Below are positions 25,046 to 34,091 of a stretch of DNA of 64,000 nucleotides, piece after piece. Both the position numbers and the translations under genes were made by a program. The stretch's first letter is position 1, and the number at the start of each line of letters is the position of its first letter. The notes beneath the pieces were generated by a model. The model was not told the origin of the DNA. It did no database searches and saw nothing but the letters and a program-made list of their open reading frames with translations. Source of the DNA: Gemmataceae bacterium (GTDB lineage Bacteria > Planctomycetota > Planctomycetia > Gemmatales > Gemmataceae); the NCBI GenBank assembly GCA_022842245.1, contig JALHPZ010000012.1, forward strand, positions 113,943 through 177,942, read 5' to 3'.

Positions 25046-27463
25046 ATGCAATGCCGACGGGTCTTATCTTTCGCGGCATGGGCAGTTCTCTTCGCGGCAT
25101 CGCCCGCGCCGGCGCAGATCACAGCGCCAACCGCGGCGCTCGAGCTATTGCTCCCGGCCGGGGCGACGGCCACGGTGAACGGTCAAGCGGTCCCCGATCC
25201 CCGATCGGTCGCGGTTACGAATTTCCAGCTGAACGAAATCCGCCGGCTCAAGGTCGTCGCGACCTTCGCCGACGGCGCGACCGACGAACGACTCATCGAC
25301 ATCGCCGCCGGGCAACGGCTGCGCGTCGCCATCCCGCGGCCGGGTCCGGAAACCGCCTCCGTCATCGGCACACAGCCGCTCACGCCCATCAACTCCACCG
25401 CCGTCAGCCGAGATGGCAGGATCATCGCCGTGGGTCTGGAAGACCGGTCCGTCGTACTGTGGGACACGACCGCCGGCCGACCCGTGCGCACCCTCACCGG
25501 CCACGACAAGCCCGTTCAGGCCGTCGCCTTCGCCCCCGACGGCAAGCATCTCGTCTCCGGTTCGGTCGATACCACCGCCATCCTCTGGAACATCGAGACC
25601 GGCACGCGGCTGCGCACCTTCAAAGGCCACGCCGGACCCGTCGTGTCCGTCGCCATCGCCCCGGACGGAACGAAGATCCTGACCGGTTCGCCAGACGGAG
25701 CCGCGATCCTGTGGGACGCGCACACCGGCGAGCGCGTCCACACGTTGAAGTCCAAGGAAGTGCTGGGCGTGGCCATCAGCCCGGACGGCACCACGCTGGC
25801 GACCGCCTCCGGCGACGCGACCGCGACGCTCTGGGACGCCGTCTCCGGCCGGCCGAAGGTCGTGCTCCGCGGCCACAGCGAAGGGGTCATCTGCGTGACG
25901 TTCAGCGCGGATGGCGACCGGGTCCTTACCGGATCCTCCGAGAACAGAGGCCTCGTCTGGGACGCGGCGACCGGCAAGCGGATCGTCCCCACCGGCCGGC
26001 ACGATACCGACGTCTACGCGGTCGCTTTCACTCCGGACGGCCGTCGGATGCTGACCGGCGAACGCGAAGACCACATCAAGCTCTGGGAATCCGGCACCGG
26101 CGCGTACGTCCGCACTTTCGCGGGGCAGACGGCGGATATCGTCTCCATCGTTCCGAACGCCGACGGACGCACCTTCCTGAGCGGTTCGCGGGACGGCACG
26201 GCGCGGCTCTGGGACCTGGCCACCGGACGTGAAATCCTCGCGCTCGCAACCGACAGTTCCCGGAAATCGTGGGCGGTCGTCAGCCCCGACGGGCTGTTCG
26301 ATGGTTCCGATGCCGGGCGGCGCGCCATCGGCTACCGCTTCCCCAAGGGCGGCCTCGGCGAGATCGACCAGTTCTTCGCGGAAGGATTCCACCCCGGCCT
26401 GCTCGCGCAGGTCTGGCGCGGCGAACGACCGATGCCGACCAAACCGCTGGGTCGGAACAAGCCGCCCCTCGTGAAACTGACCGCCCCGAAGGATCGCGCG
26501 ATCACCGATCCCGCGGCGATCATGTCCGCCGAGATCGCGGACGGTGGCGGCGGCGTCTCCGGCATCGTCGTCGAGAACAACGGCGTCCGCCTCGCCGTCC
26601 CGCTCAAACGGGAGCCGGTGCCGGGCGGGAAGTCGACGCGCATCACCTTCACCGTGCCGCTCGTTCCGGGAACGAACCGGATCGGCGTGCGGGCCGCCGA
26701 CGGCGAGGGATCGCGCGAATCGGCCGCCGCGGAAATCGAACTGACCCATCCTCGCGGGGCGAAACGGCGAGGGCGGCTCTACGTCGTCGCGATCGGAATC
26801 GGTGACCCCGAATCGCGATCGCCGAAGGCGGACGCCGAGTCGATCGTCCGTCTGCTGCGCGACCGCGGCGATCGGATATTCGACCGGGTCGACGTGGTGC
26901 CGGTGTTCGACAAGGAAGCCACTCGATCGACGATCCTGGACACGGTCCGGGACGTGGCCGAGTTGAGCCGGCCGCAGGACACGGTCGCGGTGTTCTTGTT
27001 CGGGCGCGGGGGAATGCTCGGCGACCGGGTGCAAATCGAGCCGTCCGACTTCCGATCCGACGACGAGCGGTCTCGCGTCGTGCCGATCGACGACGTCGCC
27101 GCGGAGTTGGGGGCCGCAGCGGCGTTGAACCGCGTATTGGTGGCCGGCGTGGCCGAACGGCCCGCCGCGCGCGCGGCGCTCGACGGACCGACGATGGAGC
27201 TCCGCCTGCGCGGGGCGGTCGAGCGATGGGAGCGGGCCTACGGACTCCACGCACTCGTTGCCATCGACGCTTCGGAGTCGGGCCGCGGGCTGGCCCCACC
27301 GTTGCGGGACGCCGCCGGCGACGAGGCGATGGACGCGACGGACTGGCTGCGCTCCGCGGGGGACCGGATCACCGCAACAGCGGCGAACCGCGATGCCCCG
27401 CGCACGATCGGTACGGCGGGAACGCGGGCGAGAACTTTCCCTTTGATTTCCCGTGCCAAATAA
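25046..27463 (+). CDS. exported WD40 protein with inactive caspase-like domain
   Basis: An 805-residue protein with a signal peptide (LSFAAWAVLFAASPAPAQ). Residues about 30-110 are a small beta domain. Residues about 115-395 hold seven WD40 repeats (for example GSVDTTAILWN, GSPDGAAILWD, GSRDGTARLWD). After a linker with an Ig-like domain (about 490-565), a caspase p20-like fold begins at about 575 (RLYVVAIGIGDPE). The catalytic His motif GHG reads GRG (Arg654), and the Cys motif DACxSG reads DASESG (Ser743), so both dyad residues are missing. It is two bases downstream of the DUF1552 stop, so it is part of the same operon. WD40-caspase fusions are common in planctomycetes; loss of both residues suggests binding rather than peptide cleavage. 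Confidence 0.87.
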   Translation: MQCRRVLSFAAWAVLFAASPAPAQITAPTAALELLLPAGATATVNGQAVPDPRSVAVTNFQLNEIRRLKVVATFADGATDERLIDIAAGQRLRVAIPRPGPETASVIGTQPLTPINSTAVSRDGRIIAVGLEDRSVVLWDTTAGRPVRTLTGHDKPVQAVAFAPDGKHLVSGSVDTTAILWNIETGTRLRTFKGHAGPVVSVAIAPDGTKILTGSPDGAAILWDAHTGERVHTLKSKEVLGVAISPDGTTLATASGDATATLWDAVSGRPKVVLRGHSEGVICVTFSADGDRVLTGSSENRGLVWDAATGKRIVPTGRHDTDVYAVAFTPDGRRMLTGEREDHIKLWESGTGAYVRTFAGQTADIVSIVPNADGRTFLSGSRDGTARLWDLATGREILALATDSSRKSWAVVSPDGLFDGSDAGRRAIGYRFPKGGLGEIDQFFAEGFHPGLLAQVWRGERPMPTKPLGRNKPPLVKLTAPKDRAITDPAAIMSAEIADGGGGVSGIVVENNGVRLAVPLKREPVPGGKSTRITFTVPLVPGTNRIGVRAADGEGSRESAAAEIELTHPRGAKRRGRLYVVAIGIGDPESRSPKADAESIVRLLRDRGDRIFDRVDVVPVFDKEATRSTILDTVRDVAELSRPQDTVAVFLFGRGGMLGDRVQIEPSDFRSDDERSRVVPIDDVAAELGAAAALNRVLVAGVAERPAARAALDGPTMELRLRGAVERWERAYGLHALVAIDASESGRGLAPPLRDAAGDEAMDATDWLRSAGDRITATAANRDAPRTIGTAGTRARTFPLISRAK

Positions 27464-27600
27464 GGAAGACGGATGATCCGGCGATCGGAGAACGCGCTGG
27501 GGATGGACCGAACGAACAACCTCCGACTGTGACCCGACGACACACCGACGTGCCAAAGGTTCCGCGTTTCCCGAGTTGGATGTGAGGGTGCGGAAAACGA

Positions 27601-27630
27601 ATCGGCCGCCGGGGAGAGCCGGCGGCCGAT
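27601..27630. terminator. hairpin between convergent WD40-pseudocaspase and lipoprotein genes
   Basis: A perfect 12-bp stem, ATCGGCCGCCGG / CCGGCGGCCGAT, with the loop GGAGAG. Read on the minus strand it is followed by TCGTTTTCC, a modest U-rich stretch, so it best fits termination of the lipoprotein gene. It may also act on the plus strand. Confidence 0.7.
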
Positions 27631-27654
27631 CGCGCAACCGGGGAGAGATCCGGT

Positions 27655-28233
27655 CTATTTCTTCGGGGCCGCGGCCTTCTTGTCGTCCTTCAGATCGAGG
27701 ACGACGGGACCGTCGTGGGGCACGGTCACTTTCAACGGTGTCGTGGTGTTCAAGGAATAGACGGAAGGCAATTCGGACTTCATGGGTGAGGCCGCGGCAG
27801 ACATTCCTCCGGGTGGACCACCACCAGGCCCGCCCGGCATCATCATCATCCCTTTGCCGGGAGGTCCAGAGGACGTTGGTCCAGTAGTCTTTCCAGGGGC
27901 TTTCTTGCTCGCCATCATGTCCTTGATGTATTCCGCATCGCCAGGCTTGGTGCTGTCGGTGGATGCGCCGCGCGGTGTCTTGATCACGGTGACTTTGTAA
28001 TTGCCAGCCGGCACGCCTTTATGGGGGCCGGAGGAAATTTCGAAATCGCCTGAATCGTTGGTACCACCCGAGAACGCCTTATCTCCGGATTCCGTCACAA
28101 ACGTCACCATCGCTCCGGCGACGGGTGCTCCGTCAAGCGTGACCTTCCCACTCACCGGGACGAAACCGGAGCCGCACCCCCCGGTTAAGAGAATGAGAAG
28201 AAACAGTCCACAAAGTGTCGCTGAGCGTTTCAT
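27655..28233 (-). CDS. lipoprotein with transthyretin-like / carboxypeptidase-regulatory domain
   Basis: A 192-residue predicted lipoprotein: the signal ends in LILLTGGC, giving a lipidated Cys near residue 20. The next ~80 residues are a small beta sandwich of the kind found in many planctomycete lipoproteins (VSGKVTLDGAPVAGAMVTF, then GVPAGNYKVTVIK). A Met/Gly/Pro-rich stretch (GKGMMMMPGGPGGG) follows, then a C-terminal strand region (TTTPLKVTVPHDGPVVLDL). The ATG at 28233 has GGAG upstream. It lies downstream of the DUF1559 gene on the same strand, a common pairing in Planctomycetes. Function unknown. Confidence 0.85.
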   Translation of the reverse strand: MKRSATLCGLFLLILLTGGCGSGFVPVSGKVTLDGAPVAGAMVTFVTESGDKAFSGGTNDSGDFEISSGPHKGVPAGNYKVTVIKTPRGASTDSTKPGDAEYIKDMMASKKAPGKTTGPTSSGPPGKGMMMMPGGPGGGPPGGMSAAASPMKSELPSVYSLNTTTPLKVTVPHDGPVVLDLKDDKKAAAPKK

Positions 28234-28323
28234 GATTGTGATGCTCCGAGAGGTCGAATGAAGCCGATCGATACGAAGCGGATAGGGAGAAACAAAGCAT
28301 GGTCGGGGCTTGAAACAAGGAAC

Positions 28324-28343
28324 CCGCACGGATGGCCGTGCGG
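28324..28343 (-). terminator. hairpin downstream of the DUF1559 gene
   Basis: CCGCACGG-ATGG-CCGTGCGG forms a perfect 8-bp stem between the DUF1559 stop and the lipoprotein start. The following minus-strand sequence (TTCCTTGTTTC) is only mildly U-rich, so termination may be partial. Confidence 0.45.
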
Positions 28344-28374
28344 ATTCTGTGTAGACAACGTCATGTCATCGCAA

Positions 28375-29469
28375 TCAGTTGGAACCGGTGGCCTGTCCGT
28401 CATTCCGGCAGCCGAGCAACTGATAGGTCCGGTGATCGATCGTCTGCGGGATGAAGCGGACGGTGCCGTCACCCATCAGGAAGTTCGCCCCGCCGGAGTG
28501 CTTCGACTTGAAGCCCCAGGAAACGTTCCAGTTGCGTGCGGTCGAAGGAATGGTCGTGTTGCAGTCCCACGGATTGGGATTGAAGCCGTCGGCCCGTTGA
28601 TTGATCGGCACGATCGTGCTCGCATGGGAGTTCCCGCCGTTGAAGTGCCACCACTGGTTGCTCCATAGGTGGTCGTGATTGGCGGGGAGTCCTTCGCCGA
28701 CGAAGATGGTGTTCGAAAGTCCGTCGGTCACCATCGCGAACGAGATTTTTGTACCGATTCGGTTAAACACGCCTCGGAGTTCCGTGGCGGTGACGGTGTT
28801 GCCGTGGTCGGGGCTGGCGCGGTAACCCATCAGGTTGTAGCCGGGGACCCCGTTGATGACGGCGTTGTTCGGGTCCGGAGCGCACCATTGTTGGTTGGGA
28901 TCGAATCCACAACCACCGCCGACACACTGCGGCCCGAGGCTGCCGATGTAGTTGGAGACGCTGGCGTCCGGATTGTAGTCGTCGCTGGGGCAGCGGCCGT
29001 AGGGCAGGCGGGGCCGGGGAATCGTGCCGGCGTTAACGGCGTTGGCGAAAATCCCGACCGAGTTCGCGACATTTTCGCGGTAGTTGATCTGAGTGAAAAG
29101 CGGCCCCTGCTCCATCGCGGGCAAGGTGTGGACAAGCCAAGTGCCTTGGTCGCTCGCCCATTCGTTGCCGGCGGGGCTCCAGCCATTGGAACTGAGCAGA
29201 TTGCTTGGCGGATTCTGGAAACCGCAAACTCCGCCCGGAGGCAGGACCTGGCGGTTGATGTCGGCGTAGCTGTGGATGGCGAGGCCGAACTGCTTCAGGT
29301 TGTTCTGGCACTTCGCGCGGGCCGCGGCTTCGCGGACCTTTTGCACGGCGGGTAACAGCAGACCAATCAAAATGGCAATGATGGCGATGACGACGAGCAA
29401 CTCGATCAGGGTGAAGCCCCTGGCGAGACGCCGTGGCCACTGCGCCATGCGCATTACGGAGAGAGACAT
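28375..29469 (-). CDS. DUF1559 protein with prepilin-type N-terminus
   Basis: A 364-residue protein with a type IV prepilin signature (RGFTLIELLVVIAIIAILIG): processing is expected between Gly18 and Phe19, and the hydrophobic helix runs to about residue 40. The rest is the DUF1559 domain, with the conserved region after the helix (AAARAKCQNNLKQFGLAIHS) and the C-terminal FLMGDGTVRFIP motif. Planctomycetes carry dozens of such genes. They are thought to be pseudopilin-like surface proteins processed by a prepilin peptidase. The pilus platform genes at the left end of the window may serve this class, but no direct link is shown. Confidence 0.93.
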   Translation of the reverse strand: MSLSVMRMAQWPRRLARGFTLIELLVVIAIIAILIGLLLPAVQKVREAAARAKCQNNLKQFGLAIHSYADINRQVLPPGGVCGFQNPPSNLLSSNGWSPAGNEWASDQGTWLVHTLPAMEQGPLFTQINYRENVANSVGIFANAVNAGTIPRPRLPYGRCPSDDYNPDASVSNYIGSLGPQCVGGGCGFDPNQQWCAPDPNNAVINGVPGYNLMGYRASPDHGNTVTATELRGVFNRIGTKISFAMVTDGLSNTIFVGEGLPANHDHLWSNQWWHFNGGNSHASTIVPINQRADGFNPNPWDCNTTIPSTARNWNVSWGFKSKHSGGANFLMGDGTVRFIPQTIDHRTYQLLGCRNDGQATGSN

Positions 29470-29604
29470 AAAGATGACCCCGCAGAAAGAAATGAATGGA
29501 ACGAGAAGAGAACGTTCCTTTCCAGAGTATGGCGGCGACGAAAATGCCGGTCAAGCGCAAAGTGAACAATTTTGTCGGGAATCGGAAATGGGCGGTCGGA
29601 CGGC

Positions 29605-30768
29605 TCAGGCGACGGGGAGTGTTTCCGCGGAAAGGCGGCGGACGACGGCGCGGTTGCGGCCATTCCGCTTGGCATCGGCCAGCGCGGCGGCGGCCGCCGC
29701 GCGGAGTTCATCGAAGCTGGCCGGCTCCCCCGCCTCCGTGACCGCGAAGCCGAGGCTGATCGTCACGCCGATGGCCGCGCCCCGGAAGGTCGTGCGCTCG
29801 CGTTCGACCCTCGCGCGGAGCCGTTCCGCCAGCCCCTCGGCGCCGGCGAGGTCGGTCGCGGGAGCGACGATCATGAACTCCTCGCCGCCGATCCGGCCGA
29901 TGGCGTCGGTGCCGCGCAGGGCGTTCTGCAAAGTCTGGCCGAGCCACGTCAGCACGTGGTCGCCGCCCACCAGCAGGTAGGCGGAGTTGATGTCCTTGAA
30001 GTGGTCCGCGTCGATCAATCCAAGGGCGAGCGGTTCGTCGACCCGCGCGCGGCGGAGCAGTTCCTTCCGAGCGATCAATTCCACCGCGCGGCGGTTGGGC
30101 AGGCCGGTCAGCGCGTCGGTCAGCGCCATCTTTTCGAGGAGCTGGTTCTTGAGCTCCAGTTCGCGCGTGCGTTCGGCCACGCGGCTTTCGAGGTCGCGCA
30201 TCAAAGCCCGGTATTCCTCGATCAGCTTCTCGTGGCTGCGCTCGAGCTGCAGGGAGCGGCCGATGGCGCGCATCGAGGTGAGCAGGTCGTCGACGCGCCA
30301 GGGCTTGAGGACGAGGCGGTGGATCTGGCAGCGATTGATGGCGTCGACGGCGTCGGAGAGTCGCGCGGTGCCGGTGAGCAGGACGCGGGCGATGCGTGGA
30401 TGCGTCAGCCGGAGGCCTTCGAGGAGGGCAAGGCCGCTGCCGTCGGCGAGGTTGAGGTCGGTGATGAGGATGTCGACGGGGCGGGCGGCGATGACGGCGC
30501 GGGCCTGCGCGGCGGAACCAGCGGCGAGGACGTCGAACTCCTCGCCCAGTTGGCGCGTCAGCAGCGCGAGAATCATCGGTTCGTCGTCGACGATGAGGAC
30601 GGTGCTTCGGGCGCGGCCGGCCGGCAACGGGATGCTGGCCGAGAGGCCCGTCGCGGGGTCGACGGATCGCGGATCGGAGGCGGGGTCTCGCAAGGGGGCG
30701 GTCCCATCGGGGCGTGGCGAACGGCTACAATCGTCACGTTTCCACAACTCTAGTGCGCGTTTGGGCAC
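29605..30768 (-). CDS. response regulator with GGDEF diguanylate cyclase domain
   Basis: A 387-residue REC-GGDEF protein. The receiver domain (about 55-172) has the acidic pair in LIVDDEP, the phospho-acceptor Asp104 (ILITDLNLADG), and Lys155 (VLKPW). A coiled-coil linker (about 175-212) joins a GGDEF domain with DALTGLPNRRA and an active-site GGEEF at 294-298. A product-inhibition site RGTD (285-288) lies five residues before it, so both catalysis and feedback look intact. It should make cyclic di-GMP on phosphorylation by a histidine kinase not present here. The GTG at 30768 gives a 55-residue N-terminal extension of low similarity to REC domains; a later start is possible. Confidence 0.9.
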   Translation of the reverse strand: MPKRALELWKRDDCSRSPRPDGTAPLRDPASDPRSVDPATGLSASIPLPAGRARSTVLIVDDEPMILALLTRQLGEEFDVLAAGSAAQARAVIAARPVDILITDLNLADGSGLALLEGLRLTHPRIARVLLTGTARLSDAVDAINRCQIHRLVLKPWRVDDLLTSMRAIGRSLQLERSHEKLIEEYRALMRDLESRVAERTRELELKNQLLEKMALTDALTGLPNRRAVELIARKELLRRARVDEPLALGLIDADHFKDINSAYLLVGGDHVLTWLGQTLQNALRGTDAIGRIGGEEFMIVAPATDLAGAEGLAERLRARVERERTTFRGAAIGVTISLGFAVTEAGEPASFDELRAAAAAALADAKRNGRNRAVVRRLSAETLPVA

Positions 30769-31259
30769 CGCGACGTCGTTTTCCTCTCGGATCGGAATCG
30801 AAACGCCGAGATAATAGGGTTGCGATCCCCGACCGGCATTGGCGGCGGCCCGCGGCGCGAAGATTGGGAAACTGTATCGTTCGCACCGGAAACCGGGCTT
30901 GACACGGCTGGGAAAGAAATTCCGCTTTTCCCGGATAAAGTCTTGCTTGTAGGCGGGTCGCTGTTAGAATCAAGGGGCTTGACGGAGAAATTGGACTCGG
31001 GCTTCAAACCTGCGTTGATTGGCCGTGCGCCCGCGGCGACCCCGATGGACGAATCGGTTGGTGAGTTCGGAAGCATTCACCACCTGACGATCCTCGGCCG
31101 GTACGCCGCATTGTCGTTTCCCCTCCGCGGGATCGACGCGCAATACCCCGGCCCGCGCGAATGCCGCCTTCGAGCGGTCGAAGACCCCCGATCCGTTTGT
31201 CACCGTCCGCCATTCGGATATCACCGGATCGTTACCCGATCGGACCTCTCGGAGGCATC
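30769..31259. other. 491-bp region between GGDEF gene and sigma factor gene
   Basis: Frames open here on both strands, but none shows codon bias, a ribosome site or recognisable protein. It should contain promoters for the divergent GGDEF and sigma genes and a long leader for the sigma factor. One plausible promoter is listed. The sequence is AT-richer than flanking genes around 30880-31010. Confidence 0.5.
30943..30970 (+). promoter_or_regulatory. possible sigma-70 promoter for the sigma factor gene
   Basis: TTGCTT at 30943-30948 and TAGAAT at 30965-30970, spaced by 16 bases, resemble a housekeeping promoter. It would give a leader of about 280 bases before the ATG at 31260. Visual match only. 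Confidence 0.3.
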
Positions 31260-32261
31260 ATGAAGACTGCGCGGCGCAAACAGCGAGTTCCCTCGACGAG
31301 CGAAGACCCTTCACTTACCACCTTCTCGTCGGATCTCCTGACGCCCGAGGAAGAACGGGAGCTCCTCACGAGCTTCTGGGATTGCAAGAGTGAACTGGTG
31401 CGCGTCCTCACCCGGCATCACCCGGACCTGCGCGCCTGCAAGCCCGCCCTCGAACCCTGGCCGATGGCGCAGTTCATCCGCGAACACTGCACCGAAGATC
31501 GCTGCGAATCCATCGCCGTCCGACGCCTGCGCGACCGCTACGTCCACTTCAAGCACCGGCTCGCCAGCGCCAACATCCGACTCGCCGCCCACGTCGCCAA
31601 GCGGTTCCGCCACCACAGCCTCAGCTATACCGACCTGCTCCAGGAAGCCGTTTGCGGCCTCATGCAGGCCATCGACCGCTTCGACGTGTCCCACGGCACC
31701 CGACTCGCCACCTACGCCACCTGGTGGATCCGTCAAACCCTCCAGATCGCCGTCGCCCGCCAGAGCCACCTCGTCAGCCTCAGCCCGCACCACCTCCAGG
31801 AACTCGGCCTGCTCCAGCAGGAATCCGAAGCCCTGGCGCACGGCGGCAAGCACCTGCCCAGCCCGCAAGAGCTGGCGCAACGCACCGGCAGCAGCCTCGA
31901 GCACCTCAACCACCTGCAGACGGCCACCCGCACGCCGGTGAGCCTGAACGCCGTGCTCGACGACGACAGCGACTTCAAGCTGACCGAGGCGATGCCCGAC
32001 ACGCAGACGCTCACGCTCCACGAGAACAACGAACGCCAGGAGGCGCTCAAGTTCCTCATGGACAACCTGCGCCCGCGCGAACGCAAGGTGCTGGACCTGC
32101 GCTTCGGCCTGACCGGCAGCGGCACCCACAGCCTCCGCCAGATCGGCCACCTGCTCCGCATCAGCAAGGAGCGCGTCCGCCAGATCCAGAACCGCGCCCT
32201 CGAAAAGCTCCGCGCCAGCGCCGAACGCGTCGGCTGGGAGCCGACCCTGCTGCTCGAGTAG
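31260..32261 (+). CDS. RNA polymerase sigma-70 family factor (RpoD-like group)
   Basis: A 333-residue sigma factor. Region 2 is clear: DLLQEAVCGLMQAIDRFD, then ATYATWWIRQTL, which bind core enzyme and the -10 element. Region 3 follows (LPSPQELAQRTGS). Region 4 has the -35-binding helix-turn-helix: LRQIGHLLRISKERVRQIQN. No region 1.1 is present, so it is probably a secondary (group 2 or 3) sigma factor. The N-terminal 60 residues are not family-like. The ATG at 31260 follows a strong GGAGG site seven bases upstream. A bidirectional terminator follows it. Confidence 0.92.
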   Translation: MKTARRKQRVPSTSEDPSLTTFSSDLLTPEEERELLTSFWDCKSELVRVLTRHHPDLRACKPALEPWPMAQFIREHCTEDRCESIAVRRLRDRYVHFKHRLASANIRLAAHVAKRFRHHSLSYTDLLQEAVCGLMQAIDRFDVSHGTRLATYATWWIRQTLQIAVARQSHLVSLSPHHLQELGLLQQESEALAHGGKHLPSPQELAQRTGSSLEHLNHLQTATRTPVSLNAVLDDDSDFKLTEAMPDTQTLTLHENNERQEALKFLMDNLRPRERKVLDLRFGLTGSGTHSLRQIGHLLRISKERVRQIQNRALEKLRASAERVGWEPTLLLE

Positions 32262-32281
32262 GATCGGATAGGACGAAACCC

Positions 32282-32314
32282 AAAAACCCCGCGCCGAACG
32301 GCGCGGGGTTTTTT
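32282..32314. terminator. bidirectional intrinsic terminator
   Basis: CCCCGCGCC-GAAC-GGCGCGGGG forms a 9-bp GC stem followed by TTTTTT on the plus strand. AAAAA precedes it, so the minus strand reads GGGG then TTTTT. It separates the sigma factor gene from the convergent HAD gene and suits both. Confidence 0.93.
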
Positions 32315-32348
32315 GTTGTCCCCACGGCGGCATCCCGGCCGCTCGCGG

Positions 32349-32981
32349 TCAAAGTTCCAACAACTCCCCCGGGCGGCGCAGCAGGTGCGTCGGGGCCGCG
32401 GCCATCAACAGCGGCTCCGCGTGGAAGCCCCACGTCACGGCGGCGGACGCCACTTTCGCCTTCGCGGCCGCCTCCACGTCCCGCGCCTCGTCGCCGACGT
32501 ACAGCATCGCGGCGCGGTCGATCCGCTCCGCCTTGCGGATGCGGCGCAGCGCCTTCGCCTTGCCGAACAGTTTCGGATAGCCGACGACGAACGCGAAGCG
32601 GTCCTCGACGCCGTGGGCGCGCAGGCACGCGCGGATCGCGTCTTCGCGGTTGGACGACAGAATGCCGAGCCGCACGCCGCGCTCCGCGAGGCCGGCGAGC
32701 AGTTCCGCCATGCCCGGCACGAGCGCGAGGCCCGGCGCGTCCTTCGCCGCCTCCTCCTGAAAGGCGCGGATGATGCGCGGCAGCTTCCAGAAGCGCACGC
32801 CCATCCGCGCGAACAGCTCGCGCGTCGGCAGCGTGCGCGCCGTCGCGAGGTCGAGGTCCATCTTCAGGTGAAACCGCGGCGCGATCCGCTGGAATGCCGC
32901 AATGGAATGATCGAGGGAGTCGACGAGCGTGCCGTCGAAATCAAAGACGACGTGGCCATAGCGAAAGGGTGTCCGTTCCAT
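32349..32981 (-). CDS. HAD-superfamily hydrolase, phosphoglycolate-phosphatase-like
   Basis: A 210-residue HAD phosphatase. Motif I is [12 protein letters not shown] with the nucleophilic Asp, followed by a helical cap. Motif II is [10 protein letters not shown], the motif III Lys lies in [11 protein letters not shown], and motif IV is [14 protein letters not shown]. This arrangement fits the Gph / PpaX group, which removes phosphate from small metabolites such as 2-phosphoglycolate. The exact substrate is not readable. The ATG at 32981 is preceded by GGAAG; 12 upstream in-frame residues are not family-like. Confidence 0.88.
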   Translation of the reverse strand: MERTPFRYGHVVFDFDGTLVDSLDHSIAAFQRIAPRFHLKMDLDLATARTLPTRELFARMGVRFWKLPRIIRAFQEEAAKDAPGLALVPGMAELLAGLAERGVRLGILSSNREDAIRACLRAHGVEDRFAFVVGYPKLFGKAKALRRIRKAERIDRAAMLYVGDEARDVEAAAKAKVASAAVTWGFHAEPLLMAAAPTHLLRRPGELLEL

Positions 32982-33073
32982 GCTTCCAGCGTAGCGGGGA
33001 ATCCGCCGCGATCCCACGCCAATCGCCCGCGGCCGCTAGAATGTCCGGGTCGCTTCCTTCCCGGAGTCTCTCC

Positions 33074-34003
33074 ATGCTTTCGCGTCGTACCTTCCTCCAC
33101 GCCGCCGGTGCCGCCTCGCTTGGCTCGCTCGCCGCGCCCCGGTTCGCACTCGCCGATTCCAAGACCGACCTCTTCCGCATTTCCCTCGCGCAGTGGTCGC
33201 TGCACAAGGCCTACTTCGGCAAGAAGCTGGACGCCTTGAAGTTCGCCGAGACGACCAAGAAGGAATACGGCATCGACGGCGTCGAGTACGTCAACCAATT
33301 CTACAAGGACAAGAAGAAGGACGACGGCTACCTGAAGGACCTCAAAAAGGTGGCCGACGACAACGGCGTCGCCAGCGTGCTGATCATGTGCGACGGCGAG
33401 GGGAACCTCGGCGATCCGGACGACAAGAAGCGCACGACGGCGGTCAGCAACCACCTCCGCTGGCTGGAATGGGCGAAGTTCCTCGGTTGCCACAGCATCC
33501 GCGTTAACGCCGCCAGCGACTGGAAGAAGGGTTTCGAGGAGACGCAGAAGCTCGCCGCCGACGGCCTGCGCAAACTCAGCGTCGAAGGCGACAAGTTCGG
33601 CCTCAACGTCATCGTCGAGAACCACGGCGGCCTCTCCAGCCACGGCGGCTGGTTGTCCGGCGTCATGAAGCTCGTCGACCACAAGCGCTGCGGCACGCTC
33701 CCCGACTTCGGCAACTTCAACATCGGCAAGATCGAAGGCCAACCCGGTGCCTACGACCGCTACAAGGGCGTCGACGAACTCATGCCCTTCGCCAAGGGCG
33801 TCAGCGCCAAGTCCCACGACTTCGATGACAAGGGGAACGAGACCAAGACCGACTACCGCAAGATGCTCGAGATCGTGCTGAAGAAGCACAAGTACTCCGG
33901 CTTCATCGGCATCGAGTACGAAGGAAGCAAGCTCGGCGAACCGGAGGGCATCCTCGCCACGAAGAAGCTGCTCGAAAAGGTCCGCGCGGAAATGAAGGCG
34001 TAA
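33074..34003 (+). CDS. exported sugar phosphate isomerase/epimerase-type TIM barrel
   Basis: A 309-residue protein with a twin-arginine signal ([20 protein letters not shown]) followed by an AP-endonuclease-2-type TIM barrel, as in xylose isomerase-like sugar epimerases. Visible elements are [36 protein letters not shown] (likely metal-binding Glu and His), AKSHDFD and FIGIEYEG. Many planctomycetes carry exported versions of this family, with unknown substrates. It stands alone between the divergent HAD gene and a downstream terminator. A GGAG site lies about 9 bases before the ATG at 33074. Confidence 0.87.
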   Translation: MLSRRTFLHAAGAASLGSLAAPRFALADSKTDLFRISLAQWSLHKAYFGKKLDALKFAETTKKEYGIDGVEYVNQFYKDKKKDDGYLKDLKKVADDNGVASVLIMCDGEGNLGDPDDKKRTTAVSNHLRWLEWAKFLGCHSIRVNAASDWKKGFEETQKLAADGLRKLSVEGDKFGLNVIVENHGGLSSHGGWLSGVMKLVDHKRCGTLPDFGNFNIGKIEGQPGAYDRYKGVDELMPFAKGVSAKSHDFDDKGNETKTDYRKMLEIVLKKHKYSGFIGIEYEGSKLGEPEGILATKKLLEKVRAEMKA

Positions 34004-34023
34004 ACGAGATCCGACGGAAAACC

Positions 34024-34063
34024 GGGACGCCGCTCGATTCCGCAAATTGAGCGGCGTCCCTTT
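34024..34063 (+). terminator. intrinsic terminator after the TIM-barrel gene
   Basis: GGGACGCCGCTC at 34024-34035 pairs perfectly with GAGCGGCGTCCC at 34049-34060, followed by TTTCGTT. It ends 29 bases before the ATPase start. Confidence 0.82.
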
Positions 34064-34091
34064 CGTTGCGCCGCGTCCGTCGAGGAGCCTG

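Noticed and set aside
30899..30904. Perfect TTGACA hexamer upstream of the sigma gene
   Set aside because: No acceptable -10 element occurs 16-18 bases downstream, so I did not call it a promoter.
30820..31263. 147-codon plus-strand frame in the GGDEF-sigma interval
   Set aside because: No ribosome site, no domain and amino-acid content typical of non-coding sequence; it overlaps the sigma factor start region.
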